Positions 25,180 to 34,149 of a DNA stretch of 64,000 nt are shown here, piece after piece. Position 1 is the stretch's first letter. Every line of letters starts with the position of its first letter. The notes beneath the pieces are model-generated. The model ran no database searches. It saw only the letters and a list, made by a program, of their open reading frames with translations, and had not been told where the DNA came from. The stretch is from Myxococcales bacterium (GTDB lineage: Bacteria > Myxococcota_A > Polyangia > Nannocystales > Nannocystaceae), in NCBI GenBank assembly GCA_020633315.1, contig JACKDV010000008.1, positions 124,001-188,000 on the forward strand, given 5' to 3'. A program made the position numbers and the translations under genes.

Positions 25180-27345
25180 ATGGCGCTGTACACCCTGTAC
25201 GTCCAGTACTCGGGACGTCCCCCGGAAACCAAGCCGTTCGACAAGGAGACCATCGTGGTCGGTCGCGACGTCGGCGACATCGCGCTGATGGATGCGCAGG
25301 TGTCTGGCCGTCACGCGGAGATACGCTTCGTCAACGGCAAGCTCGTCTTCAACGATCTCGGATCGACCAACGGCTCGTTCCTCCCCAACGGAGAGCGGAT
25401 CACCGGGCCGGTCGAGCTGGGGATCGGCAACGCGGTGCGACTGGGTCAGTCCATGATCACCGTTCAGCACATCGACTTCCCCGGGGCGTCCCAGCCTGCG
25501 GCGGCGCGCACCATGTTTGCGCCTGGTGGCGCTCCGCCGCCCGGAGGTGCTCCGCCGACCCCGGGTGTAGGTGGTCCGCCGCCACCGATCCCCGGGCTCA
25601 ACCCACCGATGTCGGCCGCGCCGCGTCCGGGCTATCCGCCCGCGGGCCCTCCGGGACAGCCTCCCGGTGCACCCGGACAGCCACCGGGCATGGCTGCGCC
25701 GGGGATGGGTCAGCCGCCGGGGATGGGTCAGCCGCCGGGGATGGGTCAGCCGCCGGGGATGGGTCAGCCGCCGGGGATGGGTCAGCCGCCGGGGATGGGT
25801 CAGCCGCCGGGGATGGGTCAGCCGCCGGGGATGGGTCAGCCGCCGGGGATGGGTCAGCCGCCGGGGATGGGTCAGCCGCCGGGGATGGGTCAGCCGCCGG
25901 GGATGGGTCAGCCACCGGGGATGGGTCAGCCCGGGATGCCGGGGCAGCCTCCGGGCGCGCCTGGCTACGGGCAGCCGGGGATGCCGGGACAGCCCGGGAT
26001 GCCGCCGCAGCCGGGCTACGGCACGCCGGGACAGCAGTTCAACCAGGGCATGCAGCAGGTCGGCTACGGCATGGACCAGGCTGTCGGCGTGATGGAGGCC
26101 GAGGGCCAGGGAGCGATGGCCGACATCAAGGCCGGCTTCGCCCTGCTCAAGCCGGTGATGGTGCCGGTGGTGCTGCTGCTCGGCGGCATCCAGGTGCTGC
26201 CGTACCTCTTCAGCGCGCTCGCGGTCGTGGCGGGCGTGGCGTTCTTCGGCACGCTCGCCGGCATCTTCCAGATCGTGTGGCTGGTGTACCCGCTGCTGCT
26301 GGTGGGCGCGGGCTACATCCTGCTGCGTCAGCGGCTCGGCACCACCGTCGGGATCGGCGACGGCATCAAGGCCGCGATGAGCGACATCGGCAACAACTGG
26401 GTTGCCGGCTTCATCGGTCAGATCACGCTGTGGATCCTCGGCATCTTCGTGGTGCCGGTGCTCTTCATCGAGCGGCGCAAGTTCGTCGACAACAACATGC
26501 GCAGCCTCGAGCTGCTCAAGGTCAACGCCGGTCGGGTGATCGTGCCGTGGGCCATCGCGTTCTTCGGCGTCGGCATCGCGATGGGCATCCTCACCACGAT
26601 CCTCGGCTTCATCCCCTATGCGGGTCCGCTGCTCAACTCGCTGATCTTCGGCGTGGGCTACGGCCTCATCTTCGGCGTGAACCTTGCCGTGGGCGTGAAC
26701 CTCTACTTCGAGCTGCGCAAGCAGGTGGAGGGTGGCGATCCCGAGGCCGAGGCCAAGCAGCGCCTCGCCGAGTACGACGCGGGCATGCCCTCGATGGGCC
26801 CCGAGCCCCAGCCCGCCCTCGGTGGTGCGCCGGGCTACCCGGGTCAGCCGCCGGGCTACGGCCAGCCGGGAATGCCTCCGGGGCAGCCGGGAATGCAGCC
26901 GCAGCCGGGAATGCAGCCGCAGCCTGGGATGCAGCCGCCGGGTCAGCCGGGCTACGGTCAGCCTGGGATGCAGCCGCAGCCTGGGATGCAGCCGCCGGGT
27001 CACCCGGGCATGGCGCCGCCGCCGGGACAGCCGGGTGGGTACCCGGGCCAGCCGGGCATGGCGCCGCCGGGACAGCCGGGCGGGTACCCGGGACAGCCGG
27101 GTCAGCCTCCGGGCATGGCTCCGCAGCCGGGCGGATACCCCGGGCAGCCGCAGCCGGGCGGATACCCCGGGCAGCCGCAGCAGCCGGGCGGATACCCCGG
27201 ACAGCCGCAGCCGGGTGGGTATCCCGGACAGCCGGGGATGGCGCAGCCGCAGCCGGGCGGATACCCGGGGCAGCCGCAGCCGGGCTACCCCCCGCAGCCC
27301 GGTCAGCCGCCGGGTCCGGGCGGCTACAACCCCTACGGCCAGTAG
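25180..27345 (+). CDS. FHA-domain multi-pass membrane protein with Gly/Pro/Gln/Met-rich repeats
   Basis: The 721-residue protein has an N-terminal FHA phosphothreonine-binding domain (residues 1-100) with Arg29 (VVGRD), Ser42 and His45 (SGRHAEI) and Asn64 (STNGSF) intact. A Pro/Gly/Gln/Met-rich region follows, containing a GMGQPP repeat of twelve-plus units. About 220 residues with five to six membrane helices come next (LLLGGIQVLPYLF through FGVNLAVGVNL), then a second Pro/Gly/Gln-rich tail to the end. It probably recruits phosphorylated partners of the Ser/Thr kinases to the membrane. The start is ATG 25180, with AGGAG four bases before it. The membrane domain family is unknown to me. A very stable hairpin follows the gene. 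Confidence 0.88.
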   Translation: MALYTLYVQYSGRPPETKPFDKETIVVGRDVGDIALMDAQVSGRHAEIRFVNGKLVFNDLGSTNGSFLPNGERITGPVELGIGNAVRLGQSMITVQHIDFPGASQPAAARTMFAPGGAPPPGGAPPTPGVGGPPPPIPGLNPPMSAAPRPGYPPAGPPGQPPGAPGQPPGMAAPGMGQPPGMGQPPGMGQPPGMGQPPGMGQPPGMGQPPGMGQPPGMGQPPGMGQPPGMGQPPGMGQPPGMGQPPGMGQPGMPGQPPGAPGYGQPGMPGQPGMPPQPGYGTPGQQFNQGMQQVGYGMDQAVGVMEAEGQGAMADIKAGFALLKPVMVPVVLLLGGIQVLPYLFSALAVVAGVAFFGTLAGIFQIVWLVYPLLLVGAGYILLRQRLGTTVGIGDGIKAAMSDIGNNWVAGFIGQITLWILGIFVVPVLFIERRKFVDNNMRSLELLKVNAGRVIVPWAIAFFGVGIAMGILTTILGFIPYAGPLLNSLIFGVGYGLIFGVNLAVGVNLYFELRKQVEGGDPEAEAKQRLAEYDAGMPSMGPEPQPALGGAPGYPGQPPGYGQPGMPPGQPGMQPQPGMQPQPGMQPPGQPGYGQPGMQPQPGMQPPGHPGMAPPPGQPGGYPGQPGMAPPGQPGGYPGQPGQPPGMAPQPGGYPGQPQPGGYPGQPQQPGGYPGQPQPGGYPGQPGMAQPQPGGYPGQPQPGYPPQPGQPPGPGGYNPYGQ
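25705..25929 (+). repeat. In-frame 18-bp minisatellite, 12 units plus a partial copy
   Basis: The unit atgggtcagccgccgggg is repeated twelve times head to tail, encoding MGQPPG, with only one base change (in the twelfth unit), and is followed by half of a thirteenth. Near-perfect identity shows recent or continuing expansion. The length is a multiple of three, so copy changes would only lengthen or shorten the linker of the FHA protein. Confidence 0.97.
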
Positions 27346-27390
27346 CGCACGCTCCCGGAATTCTCTCGTAGAATCACCGAGTAAGCGCAC

Positions 27391-27420
27391 ACGACGGGGA
27401 CCCCTGCGGGTCCCCGTCGT
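27391..27420. terminator. Very strong terminator hairpin after the FHA gene
   Basis: ACGACGGGGACCC pairs perfectly over 13 positions with GGGTCCCCGTCGT around a CTGC tetraloop, 45 bases after the stop codon. It is followed by CGTTGT, the only faintly T-rich tail among the hairpins in this window. Confidence 0.8.
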
Positions 27421-27515
27421 CGTTGTATGGGCCGGGGCCGATCGCTTAGGGTGGGGCCGCGCCGGCGGCCGCCGTGGGGGTGGCCGAAGGTCGCGGACCC
27501 AGGAGTGTCGTGCCC

Positions 27516-29783
27516 ATGCCCGAAGGATCCTCGCCCGGTCGGACCCCCAGGTTCGACCTGGGGCGCCTCGATGAGCTCCCGTCGCTGACCCCCGACCGCC
27601 TCCGCATGGCGTACCGCGAGGCGTGCATGGCGCGCATGCACGTGGAGCGCGTGGTGCAGGAGTGCCTCAAGGGCAAGGTGAAGTTCGCGATCTGGGGCTC
27701 CGGCGAGGAGATCCAAGGGACCGCGGCCGCGCTGGCCCTGCACGACGTGGTCAACCGCGATGCCTTCGCCATCGCGGGACACTACCGCTCGGCCGCGATG
27801 CTGGCCCTGTGGAATCGCCTGGTCGGCTACGAGGACTTCCACCTCGATCACATGCGGCAGCAGCTCTCGCGTGCCACCGATCCGTGGAGCGGTGGCCGAC
27901 AGATGACCGCCCACTTCAACGACATGCGCCACCACACCCTGCCGGTGCAGTCGTCCCTGGGGATGCAGATCTCCAAGTCGGTGGGCTACGCCCAGGGGCT
28001 GGTCCACAAGGGGCACACCGACGCGGTGGTCATGTGCGTGGTCGGGGACGGCACCTGTGCCGAGGGCGACCTCCACGAGGGCATGAACGGCGCCTCGATC
28101 CTCCAGCTCCCCTGGCTGCTGACCGTCACCGACAACAACGTGGCGATCAGCGTCAAGCCCGAGGATGGCCGCGGGATCCGGGACTTCGAGGCCTACGCCA
28201 AGGCGTTCGGCTTCCGCTACTTCACCTGCGACGGCAACGACTTCCTGGAGTGCTACGAGGCCACCCGCGACGCGGCGACCTACTGCCGCGACCACCAGCG
28301 GCCGGCGCTCCTGTGGGTCCGCAACCTCTCGCGGCTCAACGACCACAGCTCGGCCGCCGACGTCACCTTCAAGTTCCATGAGTACGATCCGCTGATCGAC
28401 TTCGGCCAGGCCCTGGTCGATCGCGGCATCCTCGGTCCCGACGACGTGGTGCGCCGCAAGGACGGCGAGTCCAAGGACTACTACGCCCGCCACGAGCTGG
28501 GGCGGGTGGGAGCCGAGGCCGACGCCTACATCGTGCACACGATGGAGGTCGCCGAGTCGGAGCCGCACCCCAGCTACGATCGCCTCTACGAGAACATCCG
28601 CGACCCCTTCCCCGAGGTGGTCGAGCCGCCCCGCACCGGGCGGCGCACCATCATCTCGATCAACGGCGCGGTGCGGGCCGCGATGGGCTCGATCCTCCGC
28701 AACAACCCCATGACCTGGATCTACGGCCAGGACGTGGGCCACAAGGGCGGCGTGATGCAGGCCACCAAGGGCCTGATCGACGACTTCCCCCGCCAGGTAC
28801 GCGACGCTCCGATCAACGAGCCCTTCATCCTGGGCTCGGCGCTGGGCTTCGCCCTGCACCCGGGATCCACCGCCCTGCCGGAGATCCAGTTCTCCGACTA
28901 CAGCCTCAACACCCTGCACTGGCTGGTGCACATGGGCAACCTGCTGTGGACCTCCGACTCGAGCGTGCGCGCCAACGTGATCGTGCGCCTGCCGGTCGAG
29001 CCGCTGCACGGCGGGGCGGTCTACCACTCGATGTGCATGGAGGGCTTCTACGGGGCGATCCCCGGGGTGACGATCGTGGCGCCCTCCACCTCGCGCGACA
29101 TGTACGGCCTGCTGCGCACGGCGGCCGAGTACACGGGTCCGGTGCTGTTCTTCGAGTCCAAGGGGCTGTACCGCATGACCCTGGGCGACGCCTTCCCGGG
29201 CGAGCCCACCGACCCCGAGGAGGTCCGCAAGCTCAAGCGGGCGATCGCCTTCGAGGGCCACGCCCCGCCGCTGCCCGAGGACTTCCGGGTGCCGCTGGGC
29301 AAGGCGGCGCGCCTGCGCGAGGGCACCGATCTCACCATGGTCACCTGGGGGCGCTGCACCCTGTTCTGCCAGGAGGCGGCGCAGCGGCTCGCCGAGCAGG
29401 GCATCTCGGTGGAGCTCATCGACATGCGCACGATCGTCCCGCCCGACCTGCCCGCCGTGTACGAGAGCGTGAGCCGAACGGGGCGCCTGCTGGTGGTGCA
29501 CGAGGACCGGGTGTTCTCCAGCCTCGGTCGCGAGATCCAGGGCTCGGTGCACGAGCACTTCGACGGGGTGCCCGTGGTCACGCGGGTGCTCGGTCAGGAT
29601 CCGGTGCCCGGCATCCCGCAGAGCGTGGTGCTCGAGGATGCCATCGTGGTCTCGCCCGAGAAGGTCATGCGGGCGGCGCGGGCGGTGCTCGACACCAAGG
29701 TGCGCACGCCCCAGGCCACGGCCGCTCCCGCGGCCGCCCCGGCGCAGGTGCTGTGGACCCCGAACCGAAGCTTCGTCGCCTGA
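27516..29783 (+). CDS. 2-oxoacid (branched-chain type) dehydrogenase E1, fused alpha and beta subunits
   Basis: The 755-residue enzyme joins both E1 subunits in one chain. Residues 1 to about 370 are the alpha part, with the thiamine diphosphate motif GDG (177-179) leading to NN (207-208). Residues from about 395 are the beta part (TIISINGAVRAAM, NEPFILGSALGFAL, LIDMRTIVPPD). Fused E1 enzymes decarboxylate 2-oxoacids, often branched-chain ones, and pass the acyl group to lipoyl E2. No E2 or E3 gene is nearby, so partners lie elsewhere. ATG 27516 is used; AGGAG at 27501-27505 would also serve a GTG at 27510. The gene is 38 bases upstream of the metallo-beta-lactamase-fold gene. Confidence 0.92.
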   Translation: MPEGSSPGRTPRFDLGRLDELPSLTPDRLRMAYREACMARMHVERVVQECLKGKVKFAIWGSGEEIQGTAAALALHDVVNRDAFAIAGHYRSAAMLALWNRLVGYEDFHLDHMRQQLSRATDPWSGGRQMTAHFNDMRHHTLPVQSSLGMQISKSVGYAQGLVHKGHTDAVVMCVVGDGTCAEGDLHEGMNGASILQLPWLLTVTDNNVAISVKPEDGRGIRDFEAYAKAFGFRYFTCDGNDFLECYEATRDAATYCRDHQRPALLWVRNLSRLNDHSSAADVTFKFHEYDPLIDFGQALVDRGILGPDDVVRRKDGESKDYYARHELGRVGAEADAYIVHTMEVAESEPHPSYDRLYENIRDPFPEVVEPPRTGRRTIISINGAVRAAMGSILRNNPMTWIYGQDVGHKGGVMQATKGLIDDFPRQVRDAPINEPFILGSALGFALHPGSTALPEIQFSDYSLNTLHWLVHMGNLLWTSDSSVRANVIVRLPVEPLHGGAVYHSMCMEGFYGAIPGVTIVAPSTSRDMYGLLRTAAEYTGPVLFFESKGLYRMTLGDAFPGEPTDPEEVRKLKRAIAFEGHAPPLPEDFRVPLGKAARLREGTDLTMVTWGRCTLFCQEAAQRLAEQGISVELIDMRTIVPPDLPAVYESVSRTGRLLVVHEDRVFSSLGREIQGSVHEHFDGVPVVTRVLGQDPVPGIPQSVVLEDAIVVSPEKVMRAARAVLDTKVRTPQATAAPAAAPAQVLWTPNRSFVA

Positions 29784-29821
29784 AGGGGAGCAAGCCTCCG
29801 CTCCGCTACGTCGACCACCGC

Positions 29822-30655
29822 ATGGACCAAGGCGACGACGAGCTCCACGTGTGTGGGCTGACCCTGCGCGGGGTTGCCTGCGGCGGGATCCGAACCTGCC
29901 TGATGGTCCCCGAGCTGGGGATCATGTTCGACGCGGCCCCGCGGACCCCGGGGCAGCTCCGCTACGACACCATCCTCGTCTCGCACGGCCACCAGGATCA
30001 CCTGGGCGGGCTGCCCTACCTGGTCTCGCAGCGCCACATGGTGCAGGCGGGGCCGCCCTCGGTGCACGTGCCCCAGGAGGTGGTCGAGCCGCTGCGCCGC
30101 ATCTTCGAGGCCTGGGCCGAGATCGAGGACTTCTCGATGGCGGTCGATCTGCACGGGCATGCGCCCGGCAGCACGGTGCCCTGGCGCGACGGCGTGGCTC
30201 GCTGCGTGCGCTCGGTGCATCGCGTGCCCTCGCTGGCGTGGATCGTAGAGCGCCACACCGAGCGCCTGCGGTCCGAGCTGCACGGAGTGCCCGGGCCCGA
30301 GCTGGGTCAGCGGCGACGGGCGGGCGAGGTGATCACCGAGCGGCACGTGGAGCCGCTGCTCTGCGTCACCGGGGACACCCAGATCGAGCTGTTCGATCGC
30401 GAGCCGCTGGTGCGGCGCTGCACGGTGCTGGTGCACGAGGTGACCGGCTGGGACGATCGCCGCGGCCCCGAGGACGTGCGGACCTGGGGCCACACCCACG
30501 TGGACGAGGTGATCGAGCGAGCGGAGCGCTTCGAGGGCGAGGCCCTGGTGCTGGTGCACCGCAGCCCGCGGCACACCCGGGCCGAGGCCGAGGCCATCGT
30601 GCGGCGGCGCTTCCCGGCCGCGGTGCGGGACAAGGTGCATGTCTTCGGCACCTGA
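29822..30655 (+). CDS. Metallo-beta-lactamase-fold hydrolase, RNase Z-like
   Basis: The 277-residue protein has the metal motif SHGHQDHLGG (HxHxDH) at about residues 60-69, an early Asp strand (LGIMFDAAPRTP), a CVTGDTQ strand giving the bridging Asp, and a downstream His (TWGHTHVDE). This order fits the RNase Z/ElaC branch of the superfamily, where the HxHxDH block, GDT and a late His bind two zinc ions. The usual long flexible arm is not obvious, so tRNA 3' processing is uncertain; it may be a different phosphodiesterase. It starts 38 bases after the E1 gene and its end overlaps the next gene by 17 bases, suggesting an operon. Confidence 0.85.
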   Translation: MDQGDDELHVCGLTLRGVACGGIRTCLMVPELGIMFDAAPRTPGQLRYDTILVSHGHQDHLGGLPYLVSQRHMVQAGPPSVHVPQEVVEPLRRIFEAWAEIEDFSMAVDLHGHAPGSTVPWRDGVARCVRSVHRVPSLAWIVERHTERLRSELHGVPGPELGQRRRAGEVITERHVEPLLCVTGDTQIELFDREPLVRRCTVLVHEVTGWDDRRGPEDVRTWGHTHVDEVIERAERFEGEALVLVHRSPRHTRAEAEAIVRRRFPAAVRDKVHVFGT

Positions 30656-31910
30656 GGGCGGCGGCGACCTGCCCCGCCTGCGCGCGGGCGGGGGGCAGAC
30701 GCACCGCACCGACGTGCTCGTGCTCGGGGCGAGCTTCGCCGGGATCGAGGTGGTGCTGCAGCTCCAGCGCCGGCTGGCGCGACCGCTGCGGATCACCGTG
30801 GTCGACCGCCAGCCGAGCCATGGCTACATCCCGCTGGTGCACGAGCGGCTGTGCGGGCGCCTGCCCGCCGAGACCACCGCGCTGCCCACCGCGCGCTTCG
30901 TGGACTCGCTGCCGGGGGCGAGCTTCGTCCGGGGGGAGGTCAGCGCCTTCGATCCCGATCGCAAGCAGGTGACGCTGACCTCGGGGCAGCGCATTCGGGC
31001 GCGCTTCGTGGTGGTGGCGCTGGGCTCGGAGCTGGCGCCTCCGCCCTCGCTGCCGGGGTCCGAGCTGCTGCTGCGGGCCAAGCAGGGCGACGAGGTGGAG
31101 CACGCCCGCGAGCGCCTCGACGAGCTGCTGCGCGGAGGCGAGGGCGAGGGCGAGGATCCGCCGCCGCGCCTGGTGGTGGTGGGCGGTGGGATCAGCGGGG
31201 CCGAGCTGGCCGGCGAGCTGGCGCTGCTGCGACGCGAGCGGCCGTCGGGGTGGCGAGCGCCCGAGGTCACCCTGGTGTCGGCCGGCGAGCGGCTGCTGCC
31301 CGAGCTCTCGGTCGGCGTGGGGCGCAAGGCGAGCGCGGCCCTGCGGGCGCAGGGGGTGGAGCTGCGCCTGGGCACCCGCCTGGTGCGAGCCGAGCCGGGG
31401 GCGGTCACCCTGCGCCGCGGCGAGGCCGAGCCGGAGCGCCTGCCCTGCGCCGTCGCGCTGTGGGCCGGCGGCATCCGCCCGGCTCCCGTGCTCGCGCACC
31501 TGGGCCTGCCCCTCACCGAGGACGGCTGGCTGGCCGTGGGCCCCACGCTGCAGTGCTTTCCCACCCCGGTGCCCACCCGCCCCGACGTCTTCGCCTGCGG
31601 CGACGCGGTGCGGATCGAGGGGGGCGAGGGCACCTGGCCCACCATGCAGCGGGCGATCGAGTGCCTGTGGCAGGCCAAGGTGGTCGCCCGCAACCTGGCC
31701 ACCCTGGCCGTCTGTGCCCCGCGCTACCCCAGCGGGGTCCCGTCGCTGCGCCCCCACCTGCTGCGGCCGAGCTTCGCCTACGGGGTGAGCCTGGGGGCCC
31801 GCTCGCTGGTGGTGTGGGGGGCGGTCCGAGTGGACCTGCCCGCCATCAACACCTGGTTTCGGCGCTGGCTGATGCGCCGCTACCTCGCCCGCTACGCGCC
31901 GCGGGGCTAG
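30639..31910 (+). CDS. FAD/NAD(P)-dependent oxidoreductase, type II NADH dehydrogenase-like
   Basis: The 423-residue flavoprotein has two Rossmann motifs: VLVLGASFAGIEVV near residue 27 for FAD and VVVGGGISGAELAGELA near residue 180 for NAD(P)H. A VFACGDAV signature near residue 316 completes the FAD site. This is the NDH-2/sulfide:quinone reductase layout. A C-terminal amphipathic tail (NTWFRRWLMRRYLARYAPRG) could lie on the membrane, as in NDH-2. No conserved redox Cys pair is visible, which argues against sulfide oxidation. The start codon lies inside the preceding gene (17-base overlap). The quinone-reducing role is inferred from family only. Confidence 0.87.
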   Translation: MSSAPEGGGDLPRLRAGGGQTHRTDVLVLGASFAGIEVVLQLQRRLARPLRITVVDRQPSHGYIPLVHERLCGRLPAETTALPTARFVDSLPGASFVRGEVSAFDPDRKQVTLTSGQRIRARFVVVALGSELAPPPSLPGSELLLRAKQGDEVEHARERLDELLRGGEGEGEDPPPRLVVVGGGISGAELAGELALLRRERPSGWRAPEVTLVSAGERLLPELSVGVGRKASAALRAQGVELRLGTRLVRAEPGAVTLRRGEAEPERLPCAVALWAGGIRPAPVLAHLGLPLTEDGWLAVGPTLQCFPTPVPTRPDVFACGDAVRIEGGEGTWPTMQRAIECLWQAKVVARNLATLAVCAPRYPSGVPSLRPHLLRPSFAYGVSLGARSLVVWGAVRVDLPAINTWFRRWLMRRYLARYAPRG

Positions 31911-31946
31911 CTCGCACGGACCGCGGCCGCGCTACCATGCGGGGCG

Positions 31947-34061
31947 ATGACCGAGTCCCGGCTGCGACGCCTGCTGCAGGCGTTCCGGAGCGCCCGCGAC
32001 GGCGACGACACGGGCGAGCTGCACGACGACGTGCGCGAGGTCGACAGCTGGCGGGTGCGCATGGAGGGCGGGGGCCTGCTCGATCGCCTGCTCACCACGC
32101 GGGGTCCCGATCGCGTGGCCGTGGTGGGCGAGGTGGTGCACCTGCTGCCGCCCATCGATCGCATGGCCCGGCTGCGCGCGAGCTGGTGGCGGGTGCGGGT
32201 GGGGGACCAGCTCGTGCTCGACCGTCGCCTGCGATCCGCCGACGACGGCGTGGTCATGCACCAGCCGGGCGAGGCCGGGCTCTACCCCGTGCACGCCGAG
32301 CTGCTCGGCGACCAAGACCAGCGCCTCGACGGCGAGGCCGGAGCGCCGCCCCTGCTGCAGGTGATCGACGACGCTCCCACCTTCGCGGTCGACGTGGAGG
32401 TGGTGCTCACCCGCCCCTCGGCCGTGCCCGTGCTGCGGGCGCTGCGGGAGGACGGCTGCGACCTCTTCTACTTCGACCTGGCCGATGCCGATCGCACCAT
32501 CGAGCTGCGCCGCTCGCTGGCCGAGGCGGGGGCGCCCCCGGCCGCGATCCTCGTGCACGCCAAGGACACCGCCGAGGTCCGCACCCTGGGCGTGGACTTC
32601 CGGGCCGTGTTCCTCACCGCCACCCTGCGACGCCTGCGGGGCTCCGGGGTGCCGGTGGTGGCGGTGGTCTCGGCCTCGCCGGCCGCGATGGCGGCGGCCG
32701 AGCGCACCGGGATCGACGGCTTCGAGGAGCTCAACCCGGCGCGGCGGGCCTGCGCCGAGTACCTGCGCCGGCGGGCCCGGCCGCCGCGGGCGATGGCCGA
32801 GCGCCTCGATCGCATGACACGGAGCTCGGCGCTCGAGGGCAACGCCGCCGTCGTCGAGCTCGACAACCGACGGGCACGGCAGCGGCTGTTCGCGGCCATC
32901 GAGGCGGCGCGTGGCTCCGTGCACCTGCAGTACTACATGGTGCGCGACGGGCCCTTCAGTGATCAGCTCGCGGCCCGGCTCATCCGCGCGGCGCGGCGAG
33001 GGGTGGCGGTGCGCCTGCTGGTCGACGCGCTGTACTCGGTGGACGGAGTGGCGGGGGCGACCAACGCGGTGGCCCGCGGGCTCACGGCCGAGCCGGGCAT
33101 CGACGTGGTCGCGGCGGCGCCTATCGCCTCCCGCGAGGATCTCGATCCTCGGATCCTCAAGCAGCGAGACCACCGCAAGCTGGTGGTGCTCGACGGCGAG
33201 CTCGCGTTCGTGGGCGGGCGCAACGCGGCCGACGAGTACTTCACCGGCTTCGACGAGGTGGCGATCACCGACTGGACTCCGCACGAGCGGATCCCCTGGT
33301 TCGACGCCCACGTGGAGCTGCGGGGGCCGCTGGTGGCCGAGATCGAGCGGGCCTTCCTCGTGCGCTGGCACGACGCGGGGGGAGCCCCGGTGCCGGGCGG
33401 GCTCGAGGCGATCGCCGTGCCCCCCGCGGCCGGCGGCACCCGGGCGCGGCTGGTGCTGCACGAGGGCATCGACGACGCGGCGGCGATGCTGGCCTACGAG
33501 GCGCTGATCGACGGCGCCCAGGAGCACATCTGGATCGTCAACGACTTCCCCATCGTGCCCAGCCTGCAGCTCGCGCTGCGCCGGGCGCTGCACCGCGGGG
33601 TGCGGGTGCAGGTGCTCACCGGCTGCGCCGTGCCCCGGCGCCGCGACGGGAGCTTCTTCGACGGGCCGCTGCACCGCGAGGCCTTCGAGTACATGACCAA
33701 GAAGCGCCTCGAGCCGCTGATGCGGGCGGGGGCCGAGGTGTGGGAGCACGTGGTGCCCCCGCACCCGCTCATCGTGTGCCGCGGAGGGATCGTGCGCCCC
33801 TACGTGCACGCCAAGATCGTCACCGTGGACGGGCGCTGGCTCGATCTGGGCTCGGCCAACCTCGACGCCACCGCCAGCTACTGGGAGCGGGAGGCCAACG
33901 TGATCCTCGAGGATCACACGATCACCCGCCGGGTGGAGGCGCAGCTGCGACAGATCTGCGAGCGGGGGCGCCGGGTGGATCCGCGCTCGGAGCAGTGGCG
34001 CCGCGAGGGGGTGCTGCGTGAGCTGGCCTCGCAGCTGTGGCCCGAGTCGCTGTACTCGTAG
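31947..34061 (+). CDS. Phospholipase D-family (cardiolipin synthase-like) protein with degenerate App1-like N-terminus
   Basis: The 704-residue protein has two HKD motifs, His409/Lys411/Asp416 and His621/Lys623/Asp628, forming one phosphatidyltransferase or phospholipase D active site as in cardiolipin synthases. It has no membrane helices, unlike ClsA. Residues of about 55-260 resemble the App1 (DUF2183) phosphatidate phosphatase arrangement: a beta-sandwich with SADDGVVMHQ, then a HAD-like part where the catalytic SDIDDT position reads AVDVEVVL and the second block reads FYFDLADADRT. The phosphatase site therefore seems lost. The gene starts 36 bases after the oxidoreductase gene. It probably acts on phospholipid head groups at the inner face of the membrane. 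Confidence 0.86.
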   Translation: MTESRLRRLLQAFRSARDGDDTGELHDDVREVDSWRVRMEGGGLLDRLLTTRGPDRVAVVGEVVHLLPPIDRMARLRASWWRVRVGDQLVLDRRLRSADDGVVMHQPGEAGLYPVHAELLGDQDQRLDGEAGAPPLLQVIDDAPTFAVDVEVVLTRPSAVPVLRALREDGCDLFYFDLADADRTIELRRSLAEAGAPPAAILVHAKDTAEVRTLGVDFRAVFLTATLRRLRGSGVPVVAVVSASPAAMAAAERTGIDGFEELNPARRACAEYLRRRARPPRAMAERLDRMTRSSALEGNAAVVELDNRRARQRLFAAIEAARGSVHLQYYMVRDGPFSDQLAARLIRAARRGVAVRLLVDALYSVDGVAGATNAVARGLTAEPGIDVVAAAPIASREDLDPRILKQRDHRKLVVLDGELAFVGGRNAADEYFTGFDEVAITDWTPHERIPWFDAHVELRGPLVAEIERAFLVRWHDAGGAPVPGGLEAIAVPPAAGGTRARLVLHEGIDDAAAMLAYEALIDGAQEHIWIVNDFPIVPSLQLALRRALHRGVRVQVLTGCAVPRRRDGSFFDGPLHREAFEYMTKKRLEPLMRAGAEVWEHVVPPHPLIVCRGGIVRPYVHAKIVTVDGRWLDLGSANLDATASYWEREANVILEDHTITRRVEAQLRQICERGRRVDPRSEQWRREGVLRELASQLWPESLYS

Positions 34062-34080
34062 CCGGCGGGGCCCCGACGCA

Positions 34081-34113
34081 GGAGCGGCCCCGGGGATCCC
34101 CCGGAGCCGCTCC
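34081..34113. terminator. Bidirectional terminator hairpin
   Basis: GGAGCGGC pairs with GCCGCTCC, and the interior adds a CCGGGG/CCCCGG stem around AT with one or two bulged bases. It sits between the convergent PLD-like and esterase genes. Confidence 0.65.
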
Positions 34114-34149
34114 ATCACCCCGCGAAGGGGGCCCTGGCACCGTGTCCGA

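Noticed and set aside
25705..25929. CRISPR-like array
   Set aside because: The repeats are directly adjacent without spacers and stay in frame within a gene, so this is a coding minisatellite.
31932..34118. 728-residue minus-strand frame over the PLD-like gene
   Set aside because: The plus strand has both HKD motifs in correct order; the minus frame is compositionally biased.
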